Shown here in pieces: positions 1-6,291 of a DNA stretch of 6,899 bases. The stretch spans positions 1 to 6,899 of the forward strand of contig CAVFXS010000040.1 in NCBI GenBank assembly GCA_963626805.1, written 5' to 3'. The translations under genes were made by a program, and so were the position numbers. Source of the DNA: CAG-632 sp963626805 (GTDB taxonomy: Bacteria; Bacillota; Clostridia; Lachnospirales; Lachnospiraceae). The notes under the pieces were generated by a model. That model searched no databases and was not told the origin of the DNA. It was given only the letters and a program-made list of their open reading frames with translations. The number at the start of each line of letters is the position of its first letter. The first letter of the stretch is position 1.

Positions 1-61
1 CTGCTCCTGCATCAATAATGCATACTGCCAGCTCCATCAGCTGTTTTCTCTTACGGTACAT
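1..61 (-). CDS. 5' end of a downstream gene, cut by the window edge
   Basis: Only the first 20 codons are visible. The protein starts MYRKRKQLMEL and continues into a hydrophobic stretch (AVCIIDAGA). The ATG at 61-59 has an AGAGG ribosome binding site at 75-71, 9 nt upstream, and a good promoter further up, so the start is well supported. A short basic MYRKR-type start followed at once by a membrane-like segment resembles the N-terminus of polyprenyl-phosphate sugar phosphotransferases of exopolysaccharide loci. That would suit a neighbour of an envelope-polymer acylation operon, but 20 residues are too few to name the gene. It has its own promoter behind the operon terminator, so it is probably a separate transcription unit. 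Confidence 0.55.
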   Translation of the reverse strand, partial: MYRKRKQLMELAVCIIDAGA

Positions 62-114
62 ATGTTTTAACCTCTAATATTGTTCTGATTTTCTTTTTTT
101 CATAGATATTAGGT

Positions 115-142
115 ATTATATCATAAAATAAAGGGAGTGCAA
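115..142 (-). promoter_or_regulatory. Sigma-A-type promoter with extended -10
   Basis: On the minus strand a perfect TATAAT (120-115) is preceded by TGA, giving an extended -10 (TGnTATAAT). A partial -35, TTGCAC (142-137), lies 16 bp upstream. Transcription would start near position 108 and leave a leader of roughly 45 nt before the ATG at 61. The -35 hexamer lies inside the stem of the terminator of the preceding operon, so the two signals share DNA. Confidence 0.55.
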
Positions 143-166
143 CTAAAGATTTTCTTAGCTGCACTC
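135..166 (-). terminator. Rho-independent terminator of the acylation operon
   Basis: A 12-bp stem (135-146 with 155-166) encloses an 8-nt loop. On the minus-strand transcript the only non-Watson-Crick pair is a G-U at 142/159. The stem is followed by CCTTTATTTTAT, a T-rich run. The plus strand has no T-run after the stem and would have an A-C mismatch, so the signal points to the minus strand. It lies 39 nt after the ligase stop codon. Confidence 0.8.
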
Positions 167-181
167 TCTCAAGCTGATAAA

Positions 182-197
182 GGAAGATTTTTCTTCC
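182..197 (-). terminator. Short perfect hairpin just after the operon's last stop
   Basis: A perfect 6-bp inverted repeat, GGAAGA/TCTTCC with a 4-nt loop, begins 7 nt after the ligase stop codon and is followed by TTTAT on the minus strand. It is weaker than the hairpin at 135-166. It may be a first terminator of a tandem pair or a 3'-end stabilising hairpin. Confidence 0.4.
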
Positions 198-204
198 ATA
201 ATTT

Positions 205-2247
205 CTACACAAATTGTACTACATTTTCTTTTTTCTTCAATACTGCTCCATCACTGACCGCATACCCCAACGCAATCGTTGCCCAGACGATATGATTTTC
301 CGGGATGCCGAACTGATCCAGCACTGTCTTCACCGGTTCTTCGTCTCTCAATGTCATCAATGGGTTCAGCCATACCGAACTGATTCCATAAGAATGCGCT
401 GCCAGCATGATATTTTCTGCTGCACAGGAAGCATCCTGACACCCATCCTGATTTCTTCGGTCATTGGAAACCAGAATCACTACTTTGGGATTTTCAAATC
501 CATAAAAAGGCACTTTTTTGTGCTGTGCGGATTCTCTGGCTGCATCCTTCAGTTTCTGAATATCTGCTTTCTTCTGTACCACTGTAAACTGCCAGGACTG
601 CATGTTATGTCCACTGGGGGCATGATACGCACATTTCAAAAGCATCTGCAATTTGTCCGTGGAAATTTCTTCTTCCGTAAACTTCCGAACACTTCTCCGG
701 GCCAGAATCGTCTCGATCACTGGATTCATGAGCTCTTCCGTTCCCGCCTGATCCCACATCCGTTTCAGCTCCTTGCGGTCCAGCTTCTGCATCCGGTTTC
801 TTGGAAGCACGTCCACTTTTACAAACTGCTGCGGAATTTTGTATCGTTCCACTTTTCCCATCAGGAATTTCACCAGTTCTTCTTCCGAATATCCGGCTTT
901 CGGAACTACAAAGAGAACCGGAATATGTCCCATCATCTCTTTTGGATCCTTTACGCCAATGCATGCACATTCTTTTATCTTCTCATACTGTCCGGCAACA
1001 TTTTCCACCTCTATAGGAGACACCTTTTCTCCGCCTACATTGATAATGCTGTCTGCCCGGCCAAGCATGAACACATAGCCGTCTTTCAAATAGATCATAT
1101 CTCCCGTCAGCAGCCATCCATCAAACAATGTTTCCGCTGTAGTCTCTGGATTCTTCCAGTATCCGGACATTTCCATAGCACCCTTGATTGCCATCCGTCC
1201 CGGATGTTCCTGATCTCCTTCTACCGGCTTTCCGTCTGTTCCCAGCACCTGTATCTCTACCTTATCCTCCAGTGGCTTCCCAAGGGCTCCGATCAGTGCT
1301 TCATTCTTTACCACCTCTGACACATTGCAGAAGATCGCCCCGCCGGATTCGGAACTGCCCCAGGTGTTATAGATGGTCACTTCAGGAAGCAGCGCTGTAA
1401 TCTCGCGCCTCTGACGAATGGTTAGTGATCCTGCGCCAAATTCTATGTAACGCAGTTTTCCAAGGACTCTTGCAAATGCATCCTGCATCTGGCTCCGCAT
1501 TACTTCATAGGATGCCGGCACACAGGCCATTGCCGTACACTGATACTGCTCCACATTGCTTTCCACATCCCTGGCAAACGTAAAACCATTCTGAAGGATT
1601 ACTGTCCCCCCTCGATAAAGCACTGCCCTCAATACCCTCAAAGCAAAGGAATGGTTAAGAGGCAGTGGAAGCAGCACTCTCTCATCTGAGCGAATACCAA
1701 TCCCTTTAATCGTATTTTGCAAAATATGATAAACCGCCCGGTAGCTGAGCATGACGCCCTTGGGTTTTCCTGTTGTTCCGGTAGTAAAGAGGATCTCTGC
1801 CGTCTTTTCCCCGTCCGGTGAGATTTTATACTGATCCAGATTTTCTCTGTCTGTATTCTCATTTACAGACTGATAAGTTTTCTTCAGCGAAACAACATTA
1901 CAGCGTTCCGCATACTCTTTTAACGGTTTGTCTGTCAGAAGCAGATTACTTCCGGCTTCTTCGTAGATCGCCACCATGGTTTCCGCCGTACTGTTTTTGT
2001 CTAAAAACACTGCCACAGCTCCGCACATCTGAATTCCCAGATAGGTCGCTGCCATTTCCGGCTTCGAAGCTGCCGTAAAACACACTCTGTCACAGTTTTT
2101 TACGCCCATTTTCTGCAGAGCCGAAGCAATTCCGATCATCTTATTTGCCAGTTCTGCATAAGTCAGTTGTTCTTTTTTTAATGCTACAGCCATCTTATCC
2201 GGCTGCGTCTTTGCCAGATCCAGAATTCTGTTTACCAGTGTATCCAT
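205..2247 (-). CDS. Acyl-adenylating ligase fused to FMN nitroreductase domain
   Basis: The 680-residue protein probably activates a carboxylic acid with ATP and loads it on the carrier encoded just upstream; it is cytoplasmic. Residue numbers count from the ATG at 2250. The ANL adenylating domain spans about 1-500: P-loop-like A3 motif 154-166 (LFTTGTTGKPKGV), LPLNHSFAL 196-204, YNTWGSSESGG 294-304, TGD 382-384, GRADSIINVGGEKVSP 397-412 and PRNRMQK with the expected catalytic Lys489. A complete nitroreductase-like domain spans about 508-681, with FMN-contact motifs RRSVRKF (518-524), APSGHNMQSWQF (544-555) and GISSVW (622-627). The signatures INVGGEKVSP and WGSSESG are of the acyl-CoA synthetase kind, not the YGPTE and GFRIELGEIE pattern of DltA and NRPS domains, so D-alanine is doubtful. 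Domain calls are secure. The substrate and the FMN reaction are unknown. The start at 2247 is preferred for ribosome spacing. Confidence 0.9.
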   Translation of the reverse strand: MDTLVNRILDLAKTQPDKMAVALKKEQLTYAELANKMIGIASALQKMGVKNCDRVCFTAASKPEMAATYLGIQMCGAVAVFLDKNSTAETMVAIYEEAGSNLLLTDKPLKEYAERCNVVSLKKTYQSVNENTDRENLDQYKISPDGEKTAEILFTTGTTGKPKGVMLSYRAVYHILQNTIKGIGIRSDERVLLPLPLNHSFALRVLRAVLYRGGTVILQNGFTFARDVESNVEQYQCTAMACVPASYEVMRSQMQDAFARVLGKLRYIEFGAGSLTIRQRREITALLPEVTIYNTWGSSESGGAIFCNVSEVVKNEALIGALGKPLEDKVEIQVLGTDGKPVEGDQEHPGRMAIKGAMEMSGYWKNPETTAETLFDGWLLTGDMIYLKDGYVFMLGRADSIINVGGEKVSPIEVENVAGQYEKIKECACIGVKDPKEMMGHIPVLFVVPKAGYSEEELVKFLMGKVERYKIPQQFVKVDVLPRNRMQKLDRKELKRMWDQAGTEELMNPVIETILARRSVRKFTEEEISTDKLQMLLKCAYHAPSGHNMQSWQFTVVQKKADIQKLKDAARESAQHKKVPFYGFENPKVVILVSNDRRNQDGCQDASCAAENIMLAAHSYGISSVWLNPLMTLRDEEPVKTVLDQFGIPENHIVWATIALGYAVSDGAVLKKKENVVQFV

Positions 2248-2477
2248 CATGCCTCCTGAAGTCTTTCTACCATATTGGCAAGTGCATCAACGGAAGTAAA
2301 GTTATCTTCAATGATTTCTTCATAAGGAATCACGATGCCAAATTCCATAGACAATGCCGCGATCACGCCGGTAATTGTCAGTGAATCCATCACTCCATCC
2401 GCTACCAGCTCATCCGATGCTTCAAAATCCACTCCCGGAAATTCCTCTGTAAGTACCGCTAATACCTTATCTCTCAT
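2247..2477 (-). CDS. Acyl carrier protein (DltC-like)
   Basis: This is a small acidic carrier protein of 76 residues that would hold the activated acyl group as a thioester on phosphopantetheine. The attachment site is Ser32 in DGVMDSLTITG (residues 28-38). The chain reads as the usual four-helix ACP, ending in NFTSVDALANMVERL. An upstream in-frame ATG pair (2501, 2498) would add eight residues (MMEWRNKE). It has almost no ribosome binding site, while GGAGG at 2491-2487 lies 9 nt before the ATG at 2477, and 76 residues is the normal ACP/DltC length. The gene follows the MBOAT gene by 27 nt and overlaps the ligase start by 1 nt. The position between MBOAT and ligase marks it as a dedicated carrier, not the fatty-acid synthesis ACP. 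No other nearby gene supplies the phosphopantetheinyl transferase. Confidence 0.9.
   Translation of the reverse strand: MRDKVLAVLTEEFPGVDFEASDELVADGVMDSLTITGVIAALSMEFGIVIPYEEIIEDNFTSVDALANMVERLQEA
2252..2257 (-). promoter_or_regulatory. Ribosome binding site deciding the ligase start
   Basis: AGGAGG lies 1 nt from the first ATG (2250) and 4 nt from the second (2247). One nucleotide is too close, so the second ATG is the likelier start. It overlaps the carrier protein's stop as TGATG, consistent with translational coupling. Confidence 0.6.
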
Positions 2478-2486
2478 TTCTTTGTT

Positions 2487-2491
2487 CCTCC
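2487..2491 (-). promoter_or_regulatory. Ribosome binding site deciding the carrier start
   Basis: GGAGG is 9 nt upstream of the ATG at 2477. It lies inside the longer open frame that begins at 2501, and argues that the longer version is not the translated one. Confidence 0.6.
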
Positions 2492-2504
2492 ATTCCATCA
2501 TTCT

Positions 2505-4037
2505 CTAGTAATTCATATATACAAATGCTCCTGCATTGTATCCGGCACCATAGATACCAAAAATCATAACTGCCAGTATTGTTCCATAATACACCGCCCA
2601 TCGATATGCCACCGGGAGCTTTGCGATTCTGGCACGAAGGGAAACTCCTTCTTCTTCTTTTTTGCTCACATAGTACAGGAGCAATAATGCCAGAATTACT
2701 AAAATAAATTCCGGCCGATCCAGTCCCAGTGTGTACAAGGTTCCATCCAGCAGCTCCCACGGTGCAAATTTTCTGGTAATCCTCTTAAGCGCATACCAGG
2801 TGATGCTTAGATCTGCCGGTAATGTCAGCAGACGGCTTCCCACAAACAGGCAGAAGGTCCGCAGGGTCTGAAATAATCTCCACATTCTTGTCTCCGTATT
2901 GAGATGCAGCAAATGTGGAAGCTTCATAAGCTCCGGTTCCCATATAGTGGAAATGATCATGATACTTCCCCAGTACAATCCCCAGACTACATAATTCCAT
3001 CCGGTTCCATGCCATACACCGGTCAGAATCCAGACCGCCAGCAGCGGTATGACCGTAATAAATGCTTTTCCTGCTCTTTTTCCGCATTTTTTTCGAATTT
3101 TCCCGGATAGTTTCATTAGTCTCGGTGAAATCACAAGGGGCATATAGATATAGTCTTTAAACCAGACGCCTAACGATATATGCCATCTTCTCCAGAATTC
3201 TGCCGCCGTTTTCGAGAAAAACGGCCTGTTGAAGTTCTCCTCTATGGTGATTCCGAAGATTTCAGATATTCCCAGTGCAATGTCCATGCAGCCGGAAAAA
3301 TCACAGTACAATTGGAAGGCTCCGAAGATTGCTGCTACCAGGAAGATGGCACCATGATAATTCTCATAGTCTGTGAACACGTTGCCAACCAGAATGTTCA
3401 GCCGATCCGCAATCACCAGCTTCTTAAAATATCCCCACAACACGCGCTGCAGACCAAAGCAGAATCTCCGATAATCAAATGTATGACCTTCTTTTAACTG
3501 TTCTGCCACCAAGCGATGTTTTGAAATCGGGCCTTCCAAGATTTTAGGAAAATAGACAGCAAAAAGCAGCAAGCTGAAATAATTATGCTCTGCTTTTTCC
3601 TTTCTCCAATATACATCCGCCATATATCCGATCAGTGACATCGTATAATAGGAAATCCCCAACGGAACTCCGATACTGATCCAGTGCATTTTACTTGCCG
3701 CCAATATCAGCACCAGTATCGCAACGGTGAACCACAGAACATATTTGCAGCGGTTCTTTACTTTCTGTCTCTGCCGTCCCTGTTCTGCTCTGTCGCTCCA
3801 GATTCCCGCTTTCAGCTGTTCATCCAGATGAAGATACTGCCGTTCCATCCACAAGGCAGTTCCCCAGGATAAGAGTACTGCACCTGCTGCGAATGGCAGA
3901 AGTGCAATTCCCCAGCTGCAATAGAACACAAGGCTGTTGACTAGCAGAAGAATCCAGCGCCATTTCAGCGGGACGAGGAAGTACAGGATAATTGTTAGAA
4001 ATAGAAACGGAACAAAAATATAATCTACAAAAGACAT
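2505..4037 (-). CDS. MBOAT family O-acyltransferase (DltB/AlgI-like)
   Basis: This is a polytopic membrane protein of 510 residues, normal for the family, with about ten or more hydrophobic segments. It should take the acyl group from the carrier at the cytoplasmic face and deliver it outside. MBOAT signatures are clear: QLYCDFSGCMDIALG (242-256), FNRPFF (269-274), EFWRRWHISLGVWFKDYIYMP (from 280) and the catalytic-type histidine in LTGVWHGTGWNYV (His343), with His286 in the WHISL motif. The protein ends FVYMNY, matching the C-terminal hexapeptide whose tyrosine (Tyr507) carries the acyl group in MBOAT systems that lack a separate DltX microprotein. No DltX-like gene is seen. The ATG is preceded by GGAGGAG built into the final Glu codons and 3 nt behind the stop of the SGNH gene, so the two are coupled. 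Confidence 0.93.
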   Translation of the reverse strand: MSFVDYIFVPFLFLTIILYFLVPLKWRWILLLVNSLVFYCSWGIALLPFAAGAVLLSWGTALWMERQYLHLDEQLKAGIWSDRAEQGRQRQKVKNRCKYVLWFTVAILVLILAASKMHWISIGVPLGISYYTMSLIGYMADVYWRKEKAEHNYFSLLLFAVYFPKILEGPISKHRLVAEQLKEGHTFDYRRFCFGLQRVLWGYFKKLVIADRLNILVGNVFTDYENYHGAIFLVAAIFGAFQLYCDFSGCMDIALGISEIFGITIEENFNRPFFSKTAAEFWRRWHISLGVWFKDYIYMPLVISPRLMKLSGKIRKKCGKRAGKAFITVIPLLAVWILTGVWHGTGWNYVVWGLYWGSIMIISTIWEPELMKLPHLLHLNTETRMWRLFQTLRTFCLFVGSRLLTLPADLSITWYALKRITRKFAPWELLDGTLYTLGLDRPEFILVILALLLLYYVSKKEEEGVSLRARIAKLPVAYRWAVYYGTILAVMIFGIYGAGYNAGAFVYMNY

Positions 4038-4040
4038 AGC

Positions 4041-6236
4041 TTACTCCTCCTCCAGTTCATAATTAACAGAGGCTGCAACCGATGTCCTGCCCGTGTCAAA
4101 GTTTACAGCTGCGATTACGCACTCCAGTTCCGTATCATAAATCACCACATTGATTCCAGGTTGATTCTGTGAATACTCTTGTTTATTTACCACAATGGAG
4201 GACTGATTTTCAGCACTGCCGCCGATGCTGCTGATCGTATATCCTTTTCCCACCTTGGAAACTTCACGATTACACCGGCTCTTTTGTTCAAACATCACTT
4301 CTCCATCCGAGATCGCTCCAATATAAGAATCCTCATAAGAAAGATCTGCCAGCTTCTCCAACTGCTCTTCCCTCAGCTTCTCCCGCACGTTCTCCCTCAT
4401 TCCATTCGAGGCATCCCCTGCCACTGAGAGATAGAGAACCGTATTTTCCCGGTTCTTATATACGTCCAGGAATGTTAGGAAATCCTTATCGCTGATATTC
4501 TGCAGGAGTTTCTTCACCTGTTTTTGCGCTTCACAGCGTTTTTCATATAATACCAGCTTCTGAAGATCTGTCGACAGCTCTTCAAACGGTGTATCGGATT
4601 TTTCCGCGTTTTCTAATTCTTCCTCCAGATTCCATTGATCTCTTTCTGTATACATGCAGGTATCGAATGCGGTTGCATCCACCACCCGTTGATTGCTTTT
4701 GTCATAGACTACCAGATTCATTCCTCTTGAGTTTGGAGAATACTCCACCTGGTCAATTTTGCAGGAGGAGACATTTCCCAGTGAATACCCTCCGCTCTTC
4801 AGTAAAATATCCGTTCCATCCTTTAATTCACAGGTATATTGAATCTCTAAGGATTCCTTCTCCTCTTCTTTCTCTTTTTCCATCGTCAGATTCGTCAAAT
4901 CATTATCAAATGCAGTCTGCTCTGTCTGCAGATTCTCATGTTCTGATTCCCGATCGGACTGCTCGTAAGTAACTGCGCCGCCATCTAAGATTCCAATATA
5001 AGAGCTTCTGAATTCCAGCGTTGTCAATTCATATAATCCCAGTTCCTGGAAAACGGTTCTTTGATCCTCCGTAAGAGAATTCGCTGCTTCATCTGCTACC
5101 GTGATAAAGGTGATATAATCCGGATTCTGTGCTGTCTCCAATAGGTAGTCTGCCACCGTTTTCTTATTTTTCAGATCCAGCGTGGCTGTGACATACTCAT
5201 GATACTCTTCCAGTTCCCCCCCCATGAAACGATAGGCTTCATTTTCACGGATATCCGTGGCACCACATTCCTCCGTCAGATATTCTCCAAACCAGCGGGT
5301 AAGCTTCTGAGCGCCATAATAACTCATATGTCCGCCGTCTGCGCTGTCAAGTGGTTCCACATAGCCTATTTCGTCAATATAGGGTTCGAAATTAAAGTCA
5401 AAAAACGGAAGATCATAGGTATCTGCAATCCGTTCCACTGCATTATGATCCGCTTCTGACCATGCACCGATCCCCGGTGTCTTCATCAGAACCAGTTTCA
5501 AATCATGTTCCGTGCAATAATCCATCATTTTCTTGAGATAATAGAGAGATTCTTTGTTTAATTCCGTCTCCTGCGCCTCGCTGTCTGCATAATATCCAGG
5601 AACTGCAAGTTCATTATAGCCGGTCCATCCCAATATTCTTCCTGTCACGAAATTATATCCCCGGACACCTCTGATTGTCTTATAACTTTTCTTCTCAAAA
5701 TCAGTATTGCTTAAAGAATCCCATCTTCCATGANNNNNNNNNNTTCCATGATAGGAAAATAATGGACAGAGGTAAGATAACATTTCATTAAAATCGGATG
5801 TGTAATCAGCTACCGCACGGATTTTCACTGAAGAAAAGTGCATCCCATCAAGCGCTTTCTGATAAAATGCCGTTGTCGGAGTTCTTCTCAACATAGACGT
5901 ATCCAACACAACGGTTTTCAAAGTGTCCCCATGCAGCCGCTCTGCTTCCTCCAACCAGTAATAGGATGCCAGCATCGGCTGCTGCTCCGTCGCCAGATTA
6001 TAGGCGCAGATCCCATAGTTCTCATACAACTCCATAGGTGTAATTCCATTTACCACAATACTCGCCCCGAGAAAAACAGTCTCGATCGTATTTCCAGGTT
6101 CCTCATAAAATCCATGCATGGTATCGTAATTGTTCCAATCCTTCCACGCAGGCTGAAAAAAATAACTGGCCGCCGTGACCAGTAAAGCTCCTATTAATAT
6201 AAAAACCGTCACTTTTATTGTCTGCCGTCTATTCAC
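4041..6236 (-). CDS. Membrane-anchored SGNH/DltD-like transferase with tandem FAM3/ILEI-like repeats
   Basis: First gene of the operon; 731 codons as assembled, 725 if the N gap is collapsed. One N-terminal membrane segment (about 7-26) leaves the rest outside the cell. Residues about 50-325 form an SGNH/DltD-like domain: VFLGASI with nucleophile candidate Ser59, and DGGHMSYYG with Asp300 and His303 as the catalytic pair. This domain should receive the acyl group from the MBOAT tyrosine and esterify an envelope polymer. DltD proteins are usually near 400 residues; here about 400 more follow. They contain two units, about 361-526 and 581-716, each with an EFRSSYIG-type half and a GINVVIYD/FDT-type half resembling FAM3/ILEI (PANDER) domains, separated by a charged Lys/Glu linker (about 428-466). 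The start is GTG with AAGGAG 6 nt upstream. A G8 tract falls at residues 338-341. The polymer target is unknown. Confidence 0.88.
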   Translation of the reverse strand: MNRRQTIKVTVFILIGALLVTAASYFFQPAWKDWNNYDTMHGFYEEPGNTIETVFLGASIVVNGITPMELYENYGICAYNLATEQQPMLASYYWLEEAERLHGDTLKTVVLDTSMLRRTPTTAFYQKALDGMHFSSVKIRAVADYTSDFNEMLSYLCPLFSYHGXXXXHGRWDSLSNTDFEKKSYKTIRGVRGYNFVTGRILGWTGYNELAVPGYYADSEAQETELNKESLYYLKKMMDYCTEHDLKLVLMKTPGIGAWSEADHNAVERIADTYDLPFFDFNFEPYIDEIGYVEPLDSADGGHMSYYGAQKLTRWFGEYLTEECGATDIRENEAYRFMGGELEEYHEYVTATLDLKNKKTVADYLLETAQNPDYITFITVADEAANSLTEDQRTVFQELGLYELTTLEFRSSYIGILDGGAVTYEQSDRESEHENLQTEQTAFDNDLTNLTMEKEKEEEKESLEIQYTCELKDGTDILLKSGGYSLGNVSSCKIDQVEYSPNSRGMNLVVYDKSNQRVVDATAFDTCMYTERDQWNLEEELENAEKSDTPFEELSTDLQKLVLYEKRCEAQKQVKKLLQNISDKDFLTFLDVYKNRENTVLYLSVAGDASNGMRENVREKLREEQLEKLADLSYEDSYIGAISDGEVMFEQKSRCNREVSKVGKGYTISSIGGSAENQSSIVVNKQEYSQNQPGINVVIYDTELECVIAAVNFDTGRTSVAASVNYELEEE
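4089..5156 (-). repeat. Two diverged copies of a FAM3/ILEI-like unit within the SGNH gene
   Basis: Unit A is encoded by 5156-4659 and unit B by about 4496-4089. First halves align without gaps over 50 residues (377-426 with 602-651), with 18 identities by my count, including SYIG, a DG/DGE turn and a closing EQ. Second halves match as EYSPNSRGMNLVVYD (498-512) and EYSQNQPGINVVIYD (687-701), each ending FDT (524-526, 713-715). The copies differ at DNA level, so this is an old protein duplication and not a recent repeat. Confidence 0.75.
5216..5223 (-). repeat. G8 homopolymer in coding sequence, possible slippage site
   Basis: Eight consecutive Cs on the plus strand give G8 in the sense strand, spanning Met338-Gly-Gly-Glu341 of the SGNH protein, shortly after the catalytic domain. 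Loss of one G gives a stop 17 codons after Met338 (Met counted); gain of one gives a stop after 9. Either change leaves the SGNH domain whole and removes both repeat units. Whether the tract really varies cannot be told from one sequence. Confidence 0.6.
5726..5751. other. Assembly gap (10 N) flanked by the same 8 bases
   Basis: TTCCATGA occurs at 5726-5733 and again at 5744-5751, on either side of ten Ns at 5734-5743. The offset is 18 nt, so collapsing the copies removes exactly six codons and keeps the frame. The result reads SYHGRWDSLSNTDF, resembling an H-x-R-W segment common in DltD-like proteins. The gap is probably an unmerged contig overlap with no missing sequence. Confidence 0.75.
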
Positions 6237-6242
6237 CTTGTT

Positions 6243-6248
6243 CTCCTT
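6243..6248 (-). promoter_or_regulatory. Ribosome binding site for a GTG start
   Basis: AAGGAG is 6 nt upstream of GTG at 6236-6234. It decides the start of the SGNH gene, which has no nearby ATG in frame before its membrane segment. Confidence 0.75.
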
Positions 6249-6259
6249 GAGTCATTTTT

Positions 6260-6277
6260 ATTATATACTGTATTATA
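6260..6277 (-). promoter_or_regulatory. Candidate operon promoter, two TATAAT boxes
   Basis: Two perfect TATAAT hexamers lie on the minus strand at 6277-6272 and 6265-6260, upstream of the GTG at 6236. Neither has a convincing -35 at 16-18 bp or a TGn extension. The upstream box gives the more reasonable leader (about 29 nt); the downstream one would leave about 17 nt. The region is very AT-rich, so chance matches are possible. Confidence 0.35.
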
Positions 6278-6291
6278 ATAACTTACTTTTG

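Noticed and set aside
214..1320. A 368-codon plus-strand open frame opposite the ligase gene.
   Set aside because: It is antisense to a protein with clear ANL and nitroreductase motifs, its product is rich in His, Phe and Cys with no recognisable domain, and it has no suitable ribosome binding site.
2170..2180. A7 tract near the start of the ligase gene (and another near 3087 in the MBOAT gene) as slippage sites.
   Set aside because: Short A-runs in Lys codons are common in such genomes and do not lie at domain borders.
2478..2501. Longer carrier protein start at the ATG pair 2501/2498.
   Set aside because: No ribosome binding site at a workable distance; the GGAGG at 2491-2487 and normal ACP length support the ATG at 2477.
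205..6236. Calling the operon dltABCD, D-alanylation of teichoic acid.
   Set aside because: The ligase signatures, the nitroreductase fusion, the missing dltX, the gene order and the extended SGNH protein do not fit a standard dlt operon, so gene symbols were withheld.
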